From NCBI GenBank assembly GCA_963730225.1, contig CAVSQX010000002.1, positions 930,001 to 994,000 on the forward strand: a stretch of DNA of 64,000 nt, in the 5' to 3' direction. The notes under the pieces were generated by a model that saw only the letters and a list, made by a program, of their open reading frames with translations, was not told the DNA's origin and made no database searches. Position numbers and translations under genes: made by a program. Below are positions 48,796 to 57,201 of this stretch, piece after piece. Position 1 is the stretch's first letter. Every line of letters starts with the position of its first letter. The DNA comes from CAVSQX01 sp963730225 (GTDB lineage: Bacteria; Planctomycetota; Phycisphaerae; Tepidisphaerales; Tepidisphaeraceae).

Positions 48796-49647
48796 TCAGC
48801 GCGACCGTTCTTGCCGCCGGACATACCTCTCCAGTTGCATTGCAGCCTTACTTCCGAAATCCTCGGCGTATCTGGCCACCGCCGATTTCATTTCACCCTC
48901 GTTCATGTCGGTCATCCGCTCCGCCTCACGCTCTGTGATTTCTCGGACTTCCGCAGCGCTTGGGCGAATTGGCTTGCCGCATTCATCGTGGCCGAATACG
49001 CCCGCCTCCACGGATGATCGCAATGGCTTAGGAACGGGAAGACATGAGCTGATTCGCTGTGCGGACCGCGGTTGAACAGGTCCATTGTTCGGCGAATCAT
49101 TGCAGTCCACGACAACCTTGATGCCGGCGTGCCATGCAATAATCGCCTTCTTAAACGCATCGGCAGCATCCTGGCCGAATGCCTCGGCGTAGGTGTCGAT
49201 CAGTACATCAAAGGTATGATCCAGCCGGGTCGGTTCCTCGGCGAGGTACTTTCTCAACCGTTCTCGTGATGCGTGCGCGCGGGGCTTCCGACCGGTTCCG
49301 GGATCGACCCCTTTCCGTCTTGCGTCCATGACCTTGTCACGTGCGGCAAGCACGGAAAGACACTGGCTGGCATAATTCTCGTGAAGGGACTTCAGGTTAT
49401 CCGGCTCAAGGTCCGTCTCATCCAAAACGCCGTTATCAATTGCCGCATCGGTCGGCTGCGGGAAACTCGTTTTGAAATCCCACGGCAAGCGCTGCACGAG
49501 CGGTGCAACGTCGCGCGTTTCGGTCGGCCCCGCAGCCGAAGTGGCTGCATTCGTTTTGACATTGGCCGACGGGCTGGCGGGTTCGCCGCCACTCCAGTTG
49601 ATTCGCAACTGATTCGGATCATCGACGCCAGAACCGCGCCTGTTCAT
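48796..49647 (-). CDS. Island hypothetical protein
   Basis: 283 residues. Disordered N-terminus (PSANVKTNAATSAAGPTET), then a helical core: NLKSLHENYASQCLSVLAAR, RKPRAHASRERLRKYLA, HTFDVLIDTYAEAFGQDAAD and KAIIAWHAGIKVVVD. The C-terminus is charged and helical (EITEREAERMTDMNEGEMKS). It resembles proteins seen near conjugative or plasmid genes in planctomycetes; role unknown. It precedes no obvious partner and shares the minus strand with the next two genes. Confidence 0.6.
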   Translation of the reverse strand: MNRRGSGVDDPNQLRINWSGGEPASPSANVKTNAATSAAGPTETRDVAPLVQRLPWDFKTSFPQPTDAAIDNGVLDETDLEPDNLKSLHENYASQCLSVLAARDKVMDARRKGVDPGTGRKPRAHASRERLRKYLAEEPTRLDHTFDVLIDTYAEAFGQDAADAFKKAIIAWHAGIKVVVDCNDSPNNGPVQPRSAQRISSCLPVPKPLRSSVEAGVFGHDECGKPIRPSAAEVREITEREAERMTDMNEGEMKSAVARYAEDFGSKAAMQLERYVRRQERSR

Positions 49648-49658
49648 AGCCGCAATGA

Positions 49659-50120
49659 CTAACGCGCGATTTGCTGAGACTCGCCGGCGAATTCCCTTGC
49701 AAGCTGGTCGGACAGCTCACGGGTTGCCGCATTGGCCGGAATAGTCCAGGCTTTTTCCTCCGGTCGGTAGGTGAAGCCGTTGTCTTTCAGCGCGGCAATC
49801 GTATCGCTGTCCGGCTTTTCTCTGAACTTGAAGACCCGCTGCTTGAAGCGGCGGTTTTCGCCCATTTCAAAACCCTTGGCAGCGCTGCTGAAGATCGCCT
49901 TGTAAGGCGGTCCCCAATTCTTTCCTTGGCCTTCAGGATGATCATTCTCGTGAGTCGAGACTTGTGCGCCGTTGTCAGCCTGAATGATTTGACCTTCGGG
50001 TGTTACCGGCGGTCCGTCGATATACGCCGGGCGGGCGTTTGCGGTTGAACCCGCGGTAACGGATTGGACTTCAGCTTCGGCAGTGGCGGCATTGCCGCTC
50101 TCCTTGCGTTTTCGTGGCAT
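49659..50120 (-). CDS. Island hypothetical protein with basic N-terminus
   Basis: 153 residues from ATG 50120 (MPRKRKESGNAATAEAEVQS), with GGGG eight bases upstream. The longer frame to 50201 has no ribosome site. The N-terminal 70 residues are disordered. The C-terminal domain (NRRFKQRVFKFREKPDSDTI, AALKDNGFTYRPEEKAWTIP, TRELSDQLAREFAG) looks like a small alpha/beta fold often found near ArdC-type genes on mobile elements. Function unknown. Confidence 0.6.
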   Translation of the reverse strand: MPRKRKESGNAATAEAEVQSVTAGSTANARPAYIDGPPVTPEGQIIQADNGAQVSTHENDHPEGQGKNWGPPYKAIFSSAAKGFEMGENRRFKQRVFKFREKPDSDTIAALKDNGFTYRPEEKAWTIPANAATRELSDQLAREFAGESQQIAR

Positions 50121-50222
50121 ATTGTTTCCCCTAATGCGATTTAATCCGCCGCGACCCCCTCGATGGCGGGCCTCATCAGGATCGCACGAAATGATTGCCA
50201 AATGGTAAACAGCAATTAAGAA

Positions 50223-50248
50223 AGGCGCCGGCTTTTGAGCCGACGCCT
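50223..50248 (-). terminator. Rho-independent terminator of ardC
   Basis: Ten-base arms with one mismatch (AGGCGTCGGC / GCCGGCGCCT on the minus strand) and a six-base loop lie 30 bases after the ardC stop. They are followed in the minus direction by TTTCTTAATT. Good position and a T-rich tail. Confidence 0.65.
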
Positions 50249-50277
50249 GATTCCGGGATGAAATTCAAAGCATTGCG

Positions 50278-51156
50278 TTAGTCGGCTTGGACTCGTTCCC
50301 CACGAATCCAATCGGCTGCCCGCTGGGCCTGACCGGCAGCGGAAATGACAAGTTTCTTGTCGGATTTGAGTTGCTTAAGCCATCCCGACAGGTATGCGGC
50401 CTGATTGCCGATCACCGCCGGCTGAATCCCGGCATAAGAGCAGAGAAACGCGGCGGACATTTCCGCGACCAGCTCCTCCTTGCCGTAGTCGGCCGAGCCG
50501 AATGGTTTGGGTTCGGTGTCCAGTTTCCGGTCCAGCCGGGAGCTATGCCCGGTCGAATGGGAAAGCTCGTGGAAGAGCGTCGAATAATACTCCTCGACGG
50601 ACGCAAAGCGGGTTTTCTCCGGCATGTGAACGGTATCGGTGGATGGACGATAGAACGCCTGCTGCCCGCCGTCATGGGCGACACCTGGCCCGCCCTGATA
50701 ACCGGCTGCGATCTTCTCCGCCTCGTCGATCGGCACAAAGTCGATCGGTTCATATTTCACGGCGTCGGGAATCTCGATGCCGTCAAGCTGCTCGGCATTG
50801 AAGACGTTGTAATAGCGCATCACGGGAATCTTGGTGGGTTGTCCCGTCTCTTTGTCGGTCGTCTCGTACTGCTTCCAGAAAACGACCATCGACGATTTCT
50901 CACCCTTGCGGACATTCCCGCCACGCTCTTTTGCCTGGTTGAACGTCATCCAGTAGGAAGAGCCGTATCCCTTGGCGAAAGCGGTGAACGCCAAAAGGAA
51001 AACATTCACGCCGCGGTACTGCTTGCCACTGTTGAGATTCTTTGGATGCCCGGCCTTGGATCGGCCAAGGATCGGGGAACGCCAGGGAACGACGCCCGAT
51101 TCCAGCATGGCGACAATTTGATCGGTGACGGTTTGATAAAGATCGAACGATGACAT
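50278..51156 (-). CDS. ardC: ArdC-type antirestriction / ssDNA-binding protein
   Basis: 292 residues. N-terminal ssDNA-binding domain: YQTVTDQIVAMLESGVVPWR, YRGVNVFLLAFTAFAKGYGS, MTFNQAKERGGNVRKGEKSS. C-terminal zincin-like metallopeptidase: HELSH at 196-200 with His204 in HELSHSTGH and EELVAEMSAAFLCSYAGI as third-ligand helix. ArdC proteins protect incoming plasmid DNA during conjugation. Strong sign that the surrounding DNA is a mobile element. ATG 51156 has AAGGAG at good spacing. Divergent from the XRE-ImmA gene. Confidence 0.9.
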   Translation of the reverse strand: MSSFDLYQTVTDQIVAMLESGVVPWRSPILGRSKAGHPKNLNSGKQYRGVNVFLLAFTAFAKGYGSSYWMTFNQAKERGGNVRKGEKSSMVVFWKQYETTDKETGQPTKIPVMRYYNVFNAEQLDGIEIPDAVKYEPIDFVPIDEAEKIAAGYQGGPGVAHDGGQQAFYRPSTDTVHMPEKTRFASVEEYYSTLFHELSHSTGHSSRLDRKLDTEPKPFGSADYGKEELVAEMSAAFLCSYAGIQPAVIGNQAAYLSGWLKQLKSDKKLVISAAGQAQRAADWIRGERVQAD

Positions 51157-51451
51157 AACGCAACTCCTTCAACAGTGGGCCGAAGGTCACAGGGTTGTGG
51201 ACCAACCACACCCCCGCCTCAGCCTTGATGGAGGAGAAGCCCGGCAGCGACCGTAGCGCAGGGGTCAAGGAGGAACCGTCGGAGAAGAGGCTCCATGTAC
51301 GCATGGAGTAGTTCCTTGATGCCGAGCAGCGGTCGCTAAACTGGGACTCCGAGTCTGAGCGGGGGATTTCTGCGAAGGGCGTGTATTATGTGCTTGCGTC
51401 TAAGGATTGATCGGTGGAATTGAGATTGGTCCAAAATTCCTGTAAAGCGAA
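51157..51451. other. Divergent intergenic region, ardC leader
   Basis: No supported gene. A minus frame from ATG 51304 runs into ardC out of frame and looks non-genuine. The region should hold the ardC promoter; nothing distinctive was found. The plus-strand promoter at the right end is listed separately. Confidence 0.4.
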
Positions 51452-51479
51452 TTGACAAATCAAATCGCCTTTGTAAAGT
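51452..51479 (+). promoter_or_regulatory. Promoter and possible operator of the XRE-ImmA gene
   Basis: TTGACA (51452-51457), a 16-base spacer and TAAAGT (51474-51479) form a sigma-70-like promoter. It would place transcription start at or next to the ATG at 51487, suggesting a leaderless mRNA. Two copies of TGTAAAG flank the -35 (51441-51447 and 51473-51479 region), possible binding sites for the XRE domain of the protein itself. Confidence 0.4.
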
Positions 51480-51486
51480 TACTCGA

Positions 51487-52635
51487 ATGGCGGTTGCTGG
51501 ATCAATAGCTGTCATCGCTGAGCGCCTTCGCCAGGCGCGGGATACCACTGGCTATTCCACTCGAGAAGTGTCGCGGAAACTTCAAGAGATGGGACATGCG
51601 GTTTCGCACACGACCGTTGCAAATTACGAATTGCGAAAGGCCGTTCCCCCTATCGAGGTGCTAGACGCGCTGGCGTCAATTTACGAGCGCAGCCGAGACT
51701 GGTTCTATAGCAACGGTCCGTCGTTCTCAGGGATTCAATATCGAGCGCTGAAGGCTGTGCGGGTAGCCGATAAACGCAAGTTCGAGGGGGAATCGCTCGG
51801 CTGGATGCTCGCATATCTCGCGGCAGAGCAGAAAGTGAGCGATCCAGCCGAGGGGCCAAAGGATTTCAGCATCAAGCGCGATGAGACGGGCGCCAGCGTG
51901 GCTCGACGGATCAGGAATCATTACAAATTTGGCGATTATCCGATTCCGAGTATTTCACGACTTGCGGAAAACTTCGGGATTCGCGTCATTCAAGTGGAAA
52001 GCACGGCACGGATAGATGGCATCGCGGCGATGCTCGGTGCGATGCGAGTAGTGGTCGTCAACACGAGCTTGGCCAATGACCGCCTCCGAATGAATCTTGC
52101 TCATGAGTTGGCGCACCATTTATTTCTGGATTGCGTGAGCAATCAGCAATTGGAAGAAGCCGATGTCGAGCGGCGGGCAATGGAATGCGCCTCTCATTTG
52201 CTAATACCTGATGGGCCGCTGAGGGCGGCATTCGAGCTTCAAAGCATGGTTCGGCTTGTCCAGTACAAGGAACGGTATGGAATTTCTCTCGCTGCGATGA
52301 TTTTTAGGGCGCGCCAAAGTGGGCTGCTAAGTCAGCGGCTTTATAAACAACTTTGGATCGAATTTGGTCGCTTGGGCTGGCGGAAGGATGAGCCGGGATA
52401 CGTTCCACCAGACCGACCTGTGCGGATGGAAGCGCTGTTCGACGCGGCGATTGAACAGCGATTGATGAGTATTAAAGAGATCGCCACGCTAGCCGGCGTT
52501 GACGAGCGCGTAGTTCGTCAGCGGGTAATGCTCGCCAGGGGCGGCGCACCGGAAGCACTTGAGGGCGGTCAAAGATTCAATCCGATGAGAATCGATCATT
52601 ACCGTCGGGAGCAATCGGAGTCACAGGAGTTTTAG
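51487..52635 (+). CDS. XRE-HTH / ImmA-IrrE family metallo-endopeptidase
   Basis: 382 residues. N-terminal XRE HTH about 10-65: IAERLRQARDTTGYSTREVS, VSHTTVANYELRKAVPP. Middle Zn-protease: HELAH at 206-210 in NLAHELAHHLFLDC, with Glu233 or a nearby acid in ERRAMECASHLLIP as third ligand. A second HTH-like segment lies at the C-terminus (MSIKEIATLAGVDERVVRQR). ImmA/IrrE proteases cleave a partner repressor after stress, derepressing mobile elements or stress genes. The following gene, two bases downstream, is the obvious candidate partner. Confidence 0.85.
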   Translation: MAVAGSIAVIAERLRQARDTTGYSTREVSRKLQEMGHAVSHTTVANYELRKAVPPIEVLDALASIYERSRDWFYSNGPSFSGIQYRALKAVRVADKRKFEGESLGWMLAYLAAEQKVSDPAEGPKDFSIKRDETGASVARRIRNHYKFGDYPIPSISRLAENFGIRVIQVESTARIDGIAAMLGAMRVVVVNTSLANDRLRMNLAHELAHHLFLDCVSNQQLEEADVERRAMECASHLLIPDGPLRAAFELQSMVRLVQYKERYGISLAAMIFRARQSGLLSQRLYKQLWIEFGRLGWRKDEPGYVPPDRPVRMEALFDAAIEQRLMSIKEIATLAGVDERVVRQRVMLARGGAPEALEGGQRFNPMRIDHYRREQSESQEF

Positions 52636-52636
52636 C

Positions 52637-53184
52637 ATGGCTACCATAGCCAAACGACCGATCAAGGATCTCCTTGACGCGGAGGAAAAGCGCGCGCTGG
52701 AAGCAATCTACAAAGGCTTTCGAGTGCCGACCGACCAATTGCGTCGGGCTTCCGATGTGCTTCGGGCGATTGCTGCTGCGTTTGAGCGGTCCACGAGTCG
52801 GCGAATAGAAACAGGCGTTCTCCTGCGATACATGTTCAATCGGCGGAAAGACAAAGATTGGCCAAAGCTCGGTCGCCGCGCGGAAAAATTCCCGTCGTTG
52901 CTTAACCTCTTACGGCCCGATCAAATCGCGGCACTCGAAAAAGTGTACGGGCAGATTGGACGGCCAGTTGACGAATATCAATTCCGACCGGCGCTGTGCG
53001 CGATCTGGCCGAGCGTTTCGCCCGGGCGACGGGCGTAAATGAAGATGCTGAGGTGTTGGCAGCGGTTATGACGGCGCGACGCAAGCGCGGGATGTGGCCG
53101 GCGCTCTTCGAGGAACAAGTTGGCGAAAAAGCCAAGCCTTTTGGCGATATTGTCGAAGTCCACAAGAAATACAAGAGTGCCTGA
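52637..53184 (+). CDS. Duplicated-domain partner of the ImmA-like protease (frameshifted)
   Basis: Two reading frames join into one protein of about 182 residues. Frame one runs 52637 to about 52993 (EEKRALEAIYKGFRVPTDQL, RRASDVLRAIAAAFERSTSR, YMFNRRKDKDWPKLG). The frame from about 52996 continues LRDLAERFARATGVNEDAEV and AVMTARRKRGMWPALFEEQ. With the shift repaired the protein is two tandem copies of a roughly 65-residue helical domain: the second copy reads DQIAALEKVYGQIGRPVDEY then RDLAERFARATG, matching the first position by position. That internal symmetry supports the repair. Function unknown; possibly the ImmA substrate or sensor. Confidence 0.6.
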
Positions 53185-53217
53185 GTAATCCATTTTGAAC
53201 TCATTTGAGGAGCATCG

Positions 53218-53421
53218 ATGGCAAAAAAAGAGATTTACGTAGAACAGCACCCGGACGGGTACGCGGTACTTCGGCCTAATGCGGATCGGGCGAGTGCGAT
53301 TCTTCCAACACAGGCGGAGGCGATCAAGCGCGCCGGTGAGATTGCGCCCAACGCGGCAATCCATGTGGAACGGGTTCGCAACACGAATGTCGGTCACCCC
53401 GATAAGTGGCGGAAACCGTAG
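53218..53421 (+). CDS. DUF2188 protein
   Basis: 67 residues. The DUF2188 pattern is visible: a short strand YVEQHPDGYAVLRPNADRAS, a helix TQAEAIKRAGEIAPN and a final strand IHVERVRNTN. Such proteins often accompany mobile elements; the role is unknown. Third gene of the run beginning with the XRE-ImmA protease, 33 bases after its neighbour with GAGG before the ATG. Converges on the integrase. Confidence 0.7.
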   Translation: MAKKEIYVEQHPDGYAVLRPNADRASAILPTQAEAIKRAGEIAPNAAIHVERVRNTNVGHPDKWRKP

Positions 53422-53432
53422 GCGAAAACCCT

Positions 53433-54416
53433 CTAGTAAGACACCTTGAAGGTCGGCGAATCCTCAGGCCGGCTCTGCCGCTTGTCATAAAGGCGTGTGG
53501 TGGAAATGCTCGCATGGCCGAGCCACTCCTGCACCTTGGCGATGTCGGCTTCGTGGTCCAGCGCATTGGTTGCCGCCGTCGCCCGCAGGGAATGGACGCA
53601 GAATCCGACGCGCTCGATGCCTGAGAGCTTCGCATATTTCCTGACCACACAACTGTAAATGGCGCTACCGGTAAGTGGAGTCGCAATTTCAGTGCGCCCC
53701 TTGACCGCTCGGAAAAGGGGACCGTCCGATTGGTCGCCGTGGCCGGCGGCTTCTAAATAAGTGGAAATTCGTTCAAGCGCCGCGACATGTGCCGGGACAA
53801 AGCGGATTTTGTCGCCCTTGCCGTGAATGCGGAGATGCTTGACGCCGCGACGGTCCTGAATATCGCGGACTTTCAGGTAACAGAGTTCCTCGCAACGCAG
53901 TCCGTGATAAAGAAAAACCGCGAGAATTGCCCGGTCGCGCTTGCCCTTGAGGGTAAAGGCGTCCGGCGCATCAAACAGGGCGCGTGTCTGGCCGTCGCCG
54001 ATTGCCGGCGTCTTACCTTCGTTAGCACCTTCGCTAGGCCGCTTCACACCGTCCACGGGATTATATGGAACAGAATTGCACTCACAGAGATATTCAAACA
54101 GCGAAGAAAGGGCCGATAGCTTGCGGCGAATCGTCGATGCCGACAGCGCCCGTTCTTCCAAAGTCTTTCGCCATGCGATGACATGCGAGCGTGTAACTGA
54201 TCGAAATTCTTCTGGCCGGTGAATGCCGACGAATTTGGAAAAGTCGTCGATGTCAGTTTCGTATGCACGGCGGGTTCGCGGATTGTGGATGTTGGCGAAC
54301 CATTCAATTTCCGGCGGAACACTGGCGAGTCCTTGAAACTGCGAATCGGTGAGCCGGCGAACCGATACAGCGTCGGTTCGATTGGTTAATGCCGGTAAAG
54401 ATTCATCGCTCCCCAT
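53433..54416 (-). CDS. Tyrosine recombinase/integrase (complete)
   Basis: 327 residues. N-terminal core-binding domain (RTRRAYETDIDDFSKFVGIH). Catalytic residues all visible: Arg174 in GLRCEELC, Lys203 in GKGDKIRFVP, His275-x-x-Arg278 in VHSLRATAA, His301 in LGHASISTT and Tyr310 in RLYDKR. XerC/D-like or transposon-type (TnpI-like) rather than phage P4-type. It may resolve or mobilise the island. The chimera at 46804 is a second, unrelated-looking integrase. Confidence 0.88.
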   Translation of the reverse strand: MGSDESLPALTNRTDAVSVRRLTDSQFQGLASVPPEIEWFANIHNPRTRRAYETDIDDFSKFVGIHRPEEFRSVTRSHVIAWRKTLEERALSASTIRRKLSALSSLFEYLCECNSVPYNPVDGVKRPSEGANEGKTPAIGDGQTRALFDAPDAFTLKGKRDRAILAVFLYHGLRCEELCYLKVRDIQDRRGVKHLRIHGKGDKIRFVPAHVAALERISTYLEAAGHGDQSDGPLFRAVKGRTEIATPLTGSAIYSCVVRKYAKLSGIERVGFCVHSLRATAATNALDHEADIAKVQEWLGHASISTTRLYDKRQSRPEDSPTFKVSY

Positions 54417-54432
54417 CCGCCGACACTACTCA

Positions 54433-54450
54433 TGATAAAATATATTATCA
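54433..54450. promoter_or_regulatory. AT-rich inverted repeat between integrase and AbiE operon
   Basis: TGATAA / TTATCA arms separated by AATATA, in an otherwise GC-rich region, 17 bases upstream of the integrase start. Could be the integrase promoter/operator or part of a recombination core site. Confidence 0.35.
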
Positions 54451-54552
54451 ATACAAAAGTGATTGTAGCGGGAGGGTGCTGATTTGTTATCGACGGTTAA
54501 CCAATTCTCTCACCACTGGTGCGAGAATTGACATGAGCGTCCGATTGGCTCT

Positions 54553-55569
54553 TTATTCTGCATCAGGACGATTGATCCGCTGCTCTAATTCGACCAGCGT
54601 CGCCAGAGCATCGTCAAAGCCCGATGGCTCTGACAAATACATCTCCCTCATTGCTTCGTAATCCTGTCGAAGTGCGGCCATGCGCTCGGCCGGTGGAACA
54701 AGCCGGAACGTTCCGGGCCTGGCCTGTTCGTAATGCGCCCACGAACTGCCAAAAAATTGGCTTTTCCATTGGACCACGCGGTCGCGCAGTTCGTGCCGGT
54801 TGATCGCGTTAGTCGCCAGCGGATGGGTTGCGAATGCCGCCGTATCGGCATAATGCCGGGAAAACCGATCTGGGGTCGGCTTGTCAGCCGGGCGGTGATA
54901 TTCGGAGTGCAAAATGGTCGCCTTTTCCCAAAAGCTGCGCTCGATCTCCAGGGCGATCACCTCGCATTTCCAATCGCCAAACGCCTCGGGCAGTATGTCG
55001 GCCATCCAAGGTCGCACGGGGTGACGGCCGGCCGGCTGCTGGTCTGTTAGCGAGCCGAATTCCATTTTGACCGACCTTTTAAGGTATGAGAATCCGGCAG
55101 GCTGCGTGGAGGGGTAGTGAAAAAGCAGCACAGGCGAATGGGTGCCTGGATCGATTTGGTATTCAAACCATGCCGCATGGCGCTTGCCTAAGACGCCGGA
55201 CACAGTTGATTCTAGTGCCGGCGCGATCTTCCCCTGCACGGCGACGCCGCACACCGCTTCGGCCTTGGCCATCCATTTATGTGCCTGGTTCCGGCTCGTG
55301 CCCGCCTTCGGCAGTTCCAGAAATTCCGGCGACAGCGACAGGTCTATGTCCTCGGAAAAGCGATCGATGATGCCAAACACCTTCGAGAGCGACGTGCCGC
55401 CCTTGAATACCAGGCTGTTTGCAAACTTCGATTCAAAGAGTATAGCAAGCAGCCAGCAGACCCAGAAGTCTTTCTCCATGATGACCGGCGAAACACTGCG
55501 CCGAATCGCGGCCTGCTCAAAATACAGGCGGCGCTCTTCGGTGGGCAACGATAGGAAGGCAAGTTTCAT
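54553..55569 (-). CDS. AbiEii-type nucleotidyltransferase toxin
   Basis: 338 residues. Typical start AAIRRSVSPVIMEKDFWVCW, then the nucleotidyltransferase core LVFKGGTSLSKVFGIIDRFS with SEDIDLSL carrying the metal-binding Asp pair. Later FGDWKCEVIALEIERSFWEK and HYADTAAFATHP. AbiEii proteins transfer nucleotides to RNA (tRNA for MenT-like members), causing growth arrest or phage resistance. Its start overlaps the antitoxin stop by four bases (AbiE operon order). Not the source of the fused C-terminus in the chimera gene, whose sequence is different. Confidence 0.85.
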   Translation of the reverse strand: MKLAFLSLPTEERRLYFEQAAIRRSVSPVIMEKDFWVCWLLAILFESKFANSLVFKGGTSLSKVFGIIDRFSEDIDLSLSPEFLELPKAGTSRNQAHKWMAKAEAVCGVAVQGKIAPALESTVSGVLGKRHAAWFEYQIDPGTHSPVLLFHYPSTQPAGFSYLKRSVKMEFGSLTDQQPAGRHPVRPWMADILPEAFGDWKCEVIALEIERSFWEKATILHSEYHRPADKPTPDRFSRHYADTAAFATHPLATNAINRHELRDRVVQWKSQFFGSSWAHYEQARPGTFRLVPPAERMAALRQDYEAMREMYLSEPSGFDDALATLVELEQRINRPDAE

Positions 55570-56189
55570 GCGGTCGTCCCGGCCAGTTCGCGAAAGATTG
55601 GGTGCATCCAGGTCGGTGCGAAGCGCAGGTCTTTGACCAGTTCACGCCGTTTTGCGGCCGGGATGGTTCGCTTCAAATGATCTCGCCGCGCCTGCGTGAT
55701 ATGTTCTTCACCCAATTCACGCAAAGCCTGGATGAGCAGCCCACTTAAGCGACCGGCAGTCTCCATGTTCTTCGGTGTTGTCCGGCGTAACTGGATGGTC
55801 GTTGGCCCGATCTTGACGGTGCGCGCCTGACCGTCGGTGAGAAACACCGCCTTTGCGGGAACCTGTTCCGATAGACCCAGCACATTTGCAGCGTAGGGCC
55901 CGGTTGGCTGGATACGTGTACGATCCCGCCCGGCCATCGCCCGCGCGATCGCATCCGCCGACGGTGCAAGCAAGCCAAGCATTGCATGATGCCTGGGAAG
56001 GTCATAAACGCCTCGAGCCAGACGACGAATCGTTCCCTGCCGAACCAGCCGGTGCAGCGCAACGTCAACTGCGTCCCGGCTGCCGATATCGAGAAAATCA
56101 GCAGGAACGAAGACGGCGCCCTTCCCCCGTTTGCGGATTACCGCAACGATCTGGGAATCAATGGCTTGGGGTGACTTCTTGCGGCTCAT
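55566..56189 (-). CDS. AbiEi-type antitoxin (DUF6088)
   Basis: 207 residues. N-terminal winged-helix part: DSQIVAVIRKRGKGAVFVPA, RDAVDVALHRLVRQGTIRR, ARGVYDLPR. Then GPYAANVLGLSEQVPAKAVF and IQLRRTTPKNME, the antitoxin effector fold. Antitoxin and autorepressor of the type IV AbiE system. Promoter expected in 56190-56260, where an AT-rich spacer is present. Confidence 0.85.
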   Translation of the reverse strand: MSRKKSPQAIDSQIVAVIRKRGKGAVFVPADFLDIGSRDAVDVALHRLVRQGTIRRLARGVYDLPRHHAMLGLLAPSADAIARAMAGRDRTRIQPTGPYAANVLGLSEQVPAKAVFLTDGQARTVKIGPTTIQLRRTTPKNMETAGRLSGLLIQALRELGEEHITQARRDHLKRTIPAAKRRELVKDLRFAPTWMHPIFRELAGTTA

Positions 56190-56339
56190 GTAAGAAATAC
56201 TGGCATAGTTTTCTTACAGAATCAAGGCCAGAATTACCGGTGAAAGGTGTCGTGAGATGGCATCCCGCAATCTGTGAGTTCGGTCAATCGCCATAAACAA
56301 AGGACGTTATTTAGCACAAAATATTCCATTGACGATTTC

Positions 56340-56816
56340 TCAATGTCCGAGTCTTTTCCGTTGGCTCACAGAGATTGCAGTCTTACGCGACAAGAGAAAT
56401 CGAACAATCCGTTGCTTGATTCGATTGGTGTTTCTCACTTGACACTCCCAGATCGTCAATACTCGCCACCCTTGTCTCCTTAGCTTGGCAGCATTTTTGC
56501 GATCCCTGATCCGGTTTCCATCGAGCTTAGTTTGCCAAAATCGCACGCGGGTCTTTGGAGTATGGTTGCCTACATTGCAGCAGTGCCGATGCCAAAAACA
56601 ACCATGCACGAAAATGGCACAGCGATATCGTGTGAGAACAATATCCGGAGAACCTGGCAGATTCCGTCGGTGTAGGCTGAACCGAAATCCCATTCGATGG
56701 ACGAGGCCCCGAACAACAAGCTCCGGCTTGGTGTTTCTTGACCGGATCAACGACATTCGAACGCTACGCTGTACTTTGGTTAGGCTAACCCGTGTCTGAT
56801 TCGTGGCGATCATCAT
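56340..56816 (-). CDS. vsr: Very short patch repair (Vsr) endonuclease
   Basis: 158 residues from ATG 56816 with AGGA seven bases upstream. Core: RMSLIRSRNTKPELVVRGLV, GFRFSLHRRNLPGSPDIVL with the catalytic Asp, then IFVHGCFWHRHCC with the zinc Cys/His set and RQGWRVLTIWECQ. Nicks T:G mismatches arising from 5-methylcytosine deamination. It usually sits next to a C5-cytosine methyltransferase, absent here. The frame is open upstream to 57020 and reads YDFNSHQSRFIELAEL and EFDFTSEELEREFQEL, which might be an extension (an ATG lacking one G follows an AAGGAG at about 56942). Confidence 0.85.
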   Translation of the reverse strand: MMIATNQTRVSLTKVQRSVRMSLIRSRNTKPELVVRGLVHRMGFRFSLHRRNLPGSPDIVLTRYRCAIFVHGCFWHRHCCNVGNHTPKTRVRFWQTKLDGNRIRDRKNAAKLRRQGWRVLTIWECQVRNTNRIKQRIVRFLLSRKTAISVSQRKRLGH

Positions 56817-56960
56817 GCGAAGTTCCTGAAACTCACGCTCCAGTTCCTCTGACGTGAAATCGAATTCGGGATCGCATCCTGCGGACAGCAACTCCGCGAG
56901 TTCTATGAAACGTGATTGATGTGAATTGAAATCGTATGTTGCATAAGGCTCTCCTTTCTG

Positions 56961-56984
56961 CGGGCGGACCAGCAGGCCCGCCCG
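56961..56984 (-). terminator. Strong hairpin between small island gene and vsr
   Basis: Ten-base arms (one A-C mismatch) CGGGCGGACC / GGCCCGCCCG with loop AGCA. It lies just past the stop of the gene at 56998-57201 on the minus strand. No T-run follows, so it may be an mRNA-stabilising or attenuating structure rather than a true terminator. Confidence 0.5.
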
Positions 56985-56997
56985 GTTGCGATAGTGG

Positions 56998-57201
56998 TTA
57001 GTCTTTCTTTTCGGTTGCAAGACGGAGCGTCACGCGACCATCGAGCGGGATGGCATCAAGTTGGATGTTGAATCCCTTGCCGTCCTTGTTCGGCCATGCG
57101 GCACCGATCCGGGTGAAGTAACCCTTCTGATTGCCTTCGCGGACCTGATACGCGATGTAGGTCGGCGCTTTGCCCGCGGTGTTGGTTTCTGGATTGCTCA
57201 T
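56998..57201 (-). CDS. Small plasmid/ICE-type protein
   Basis: 67 residues from ATG 57201 with a strong AAAGGAG upstream. Reads TYIAYQVREGNQKGYFTRIG, AAWPNKDGKGFNIQLDAIPL, DGRVTLRL. The IGAAWPxKDGKG pattern is common on plasmids and integrative conjugative elements in many phyla; function unknown. Marks the right part of the island. Confidence 0.7.
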   Translation of the reverse strand: MSNPETNTAGKAPTYIAYQVREGNQKGYFTRIGAAWPNKDGKGFNIQLDAIPLDGRVTLRLATEKKD

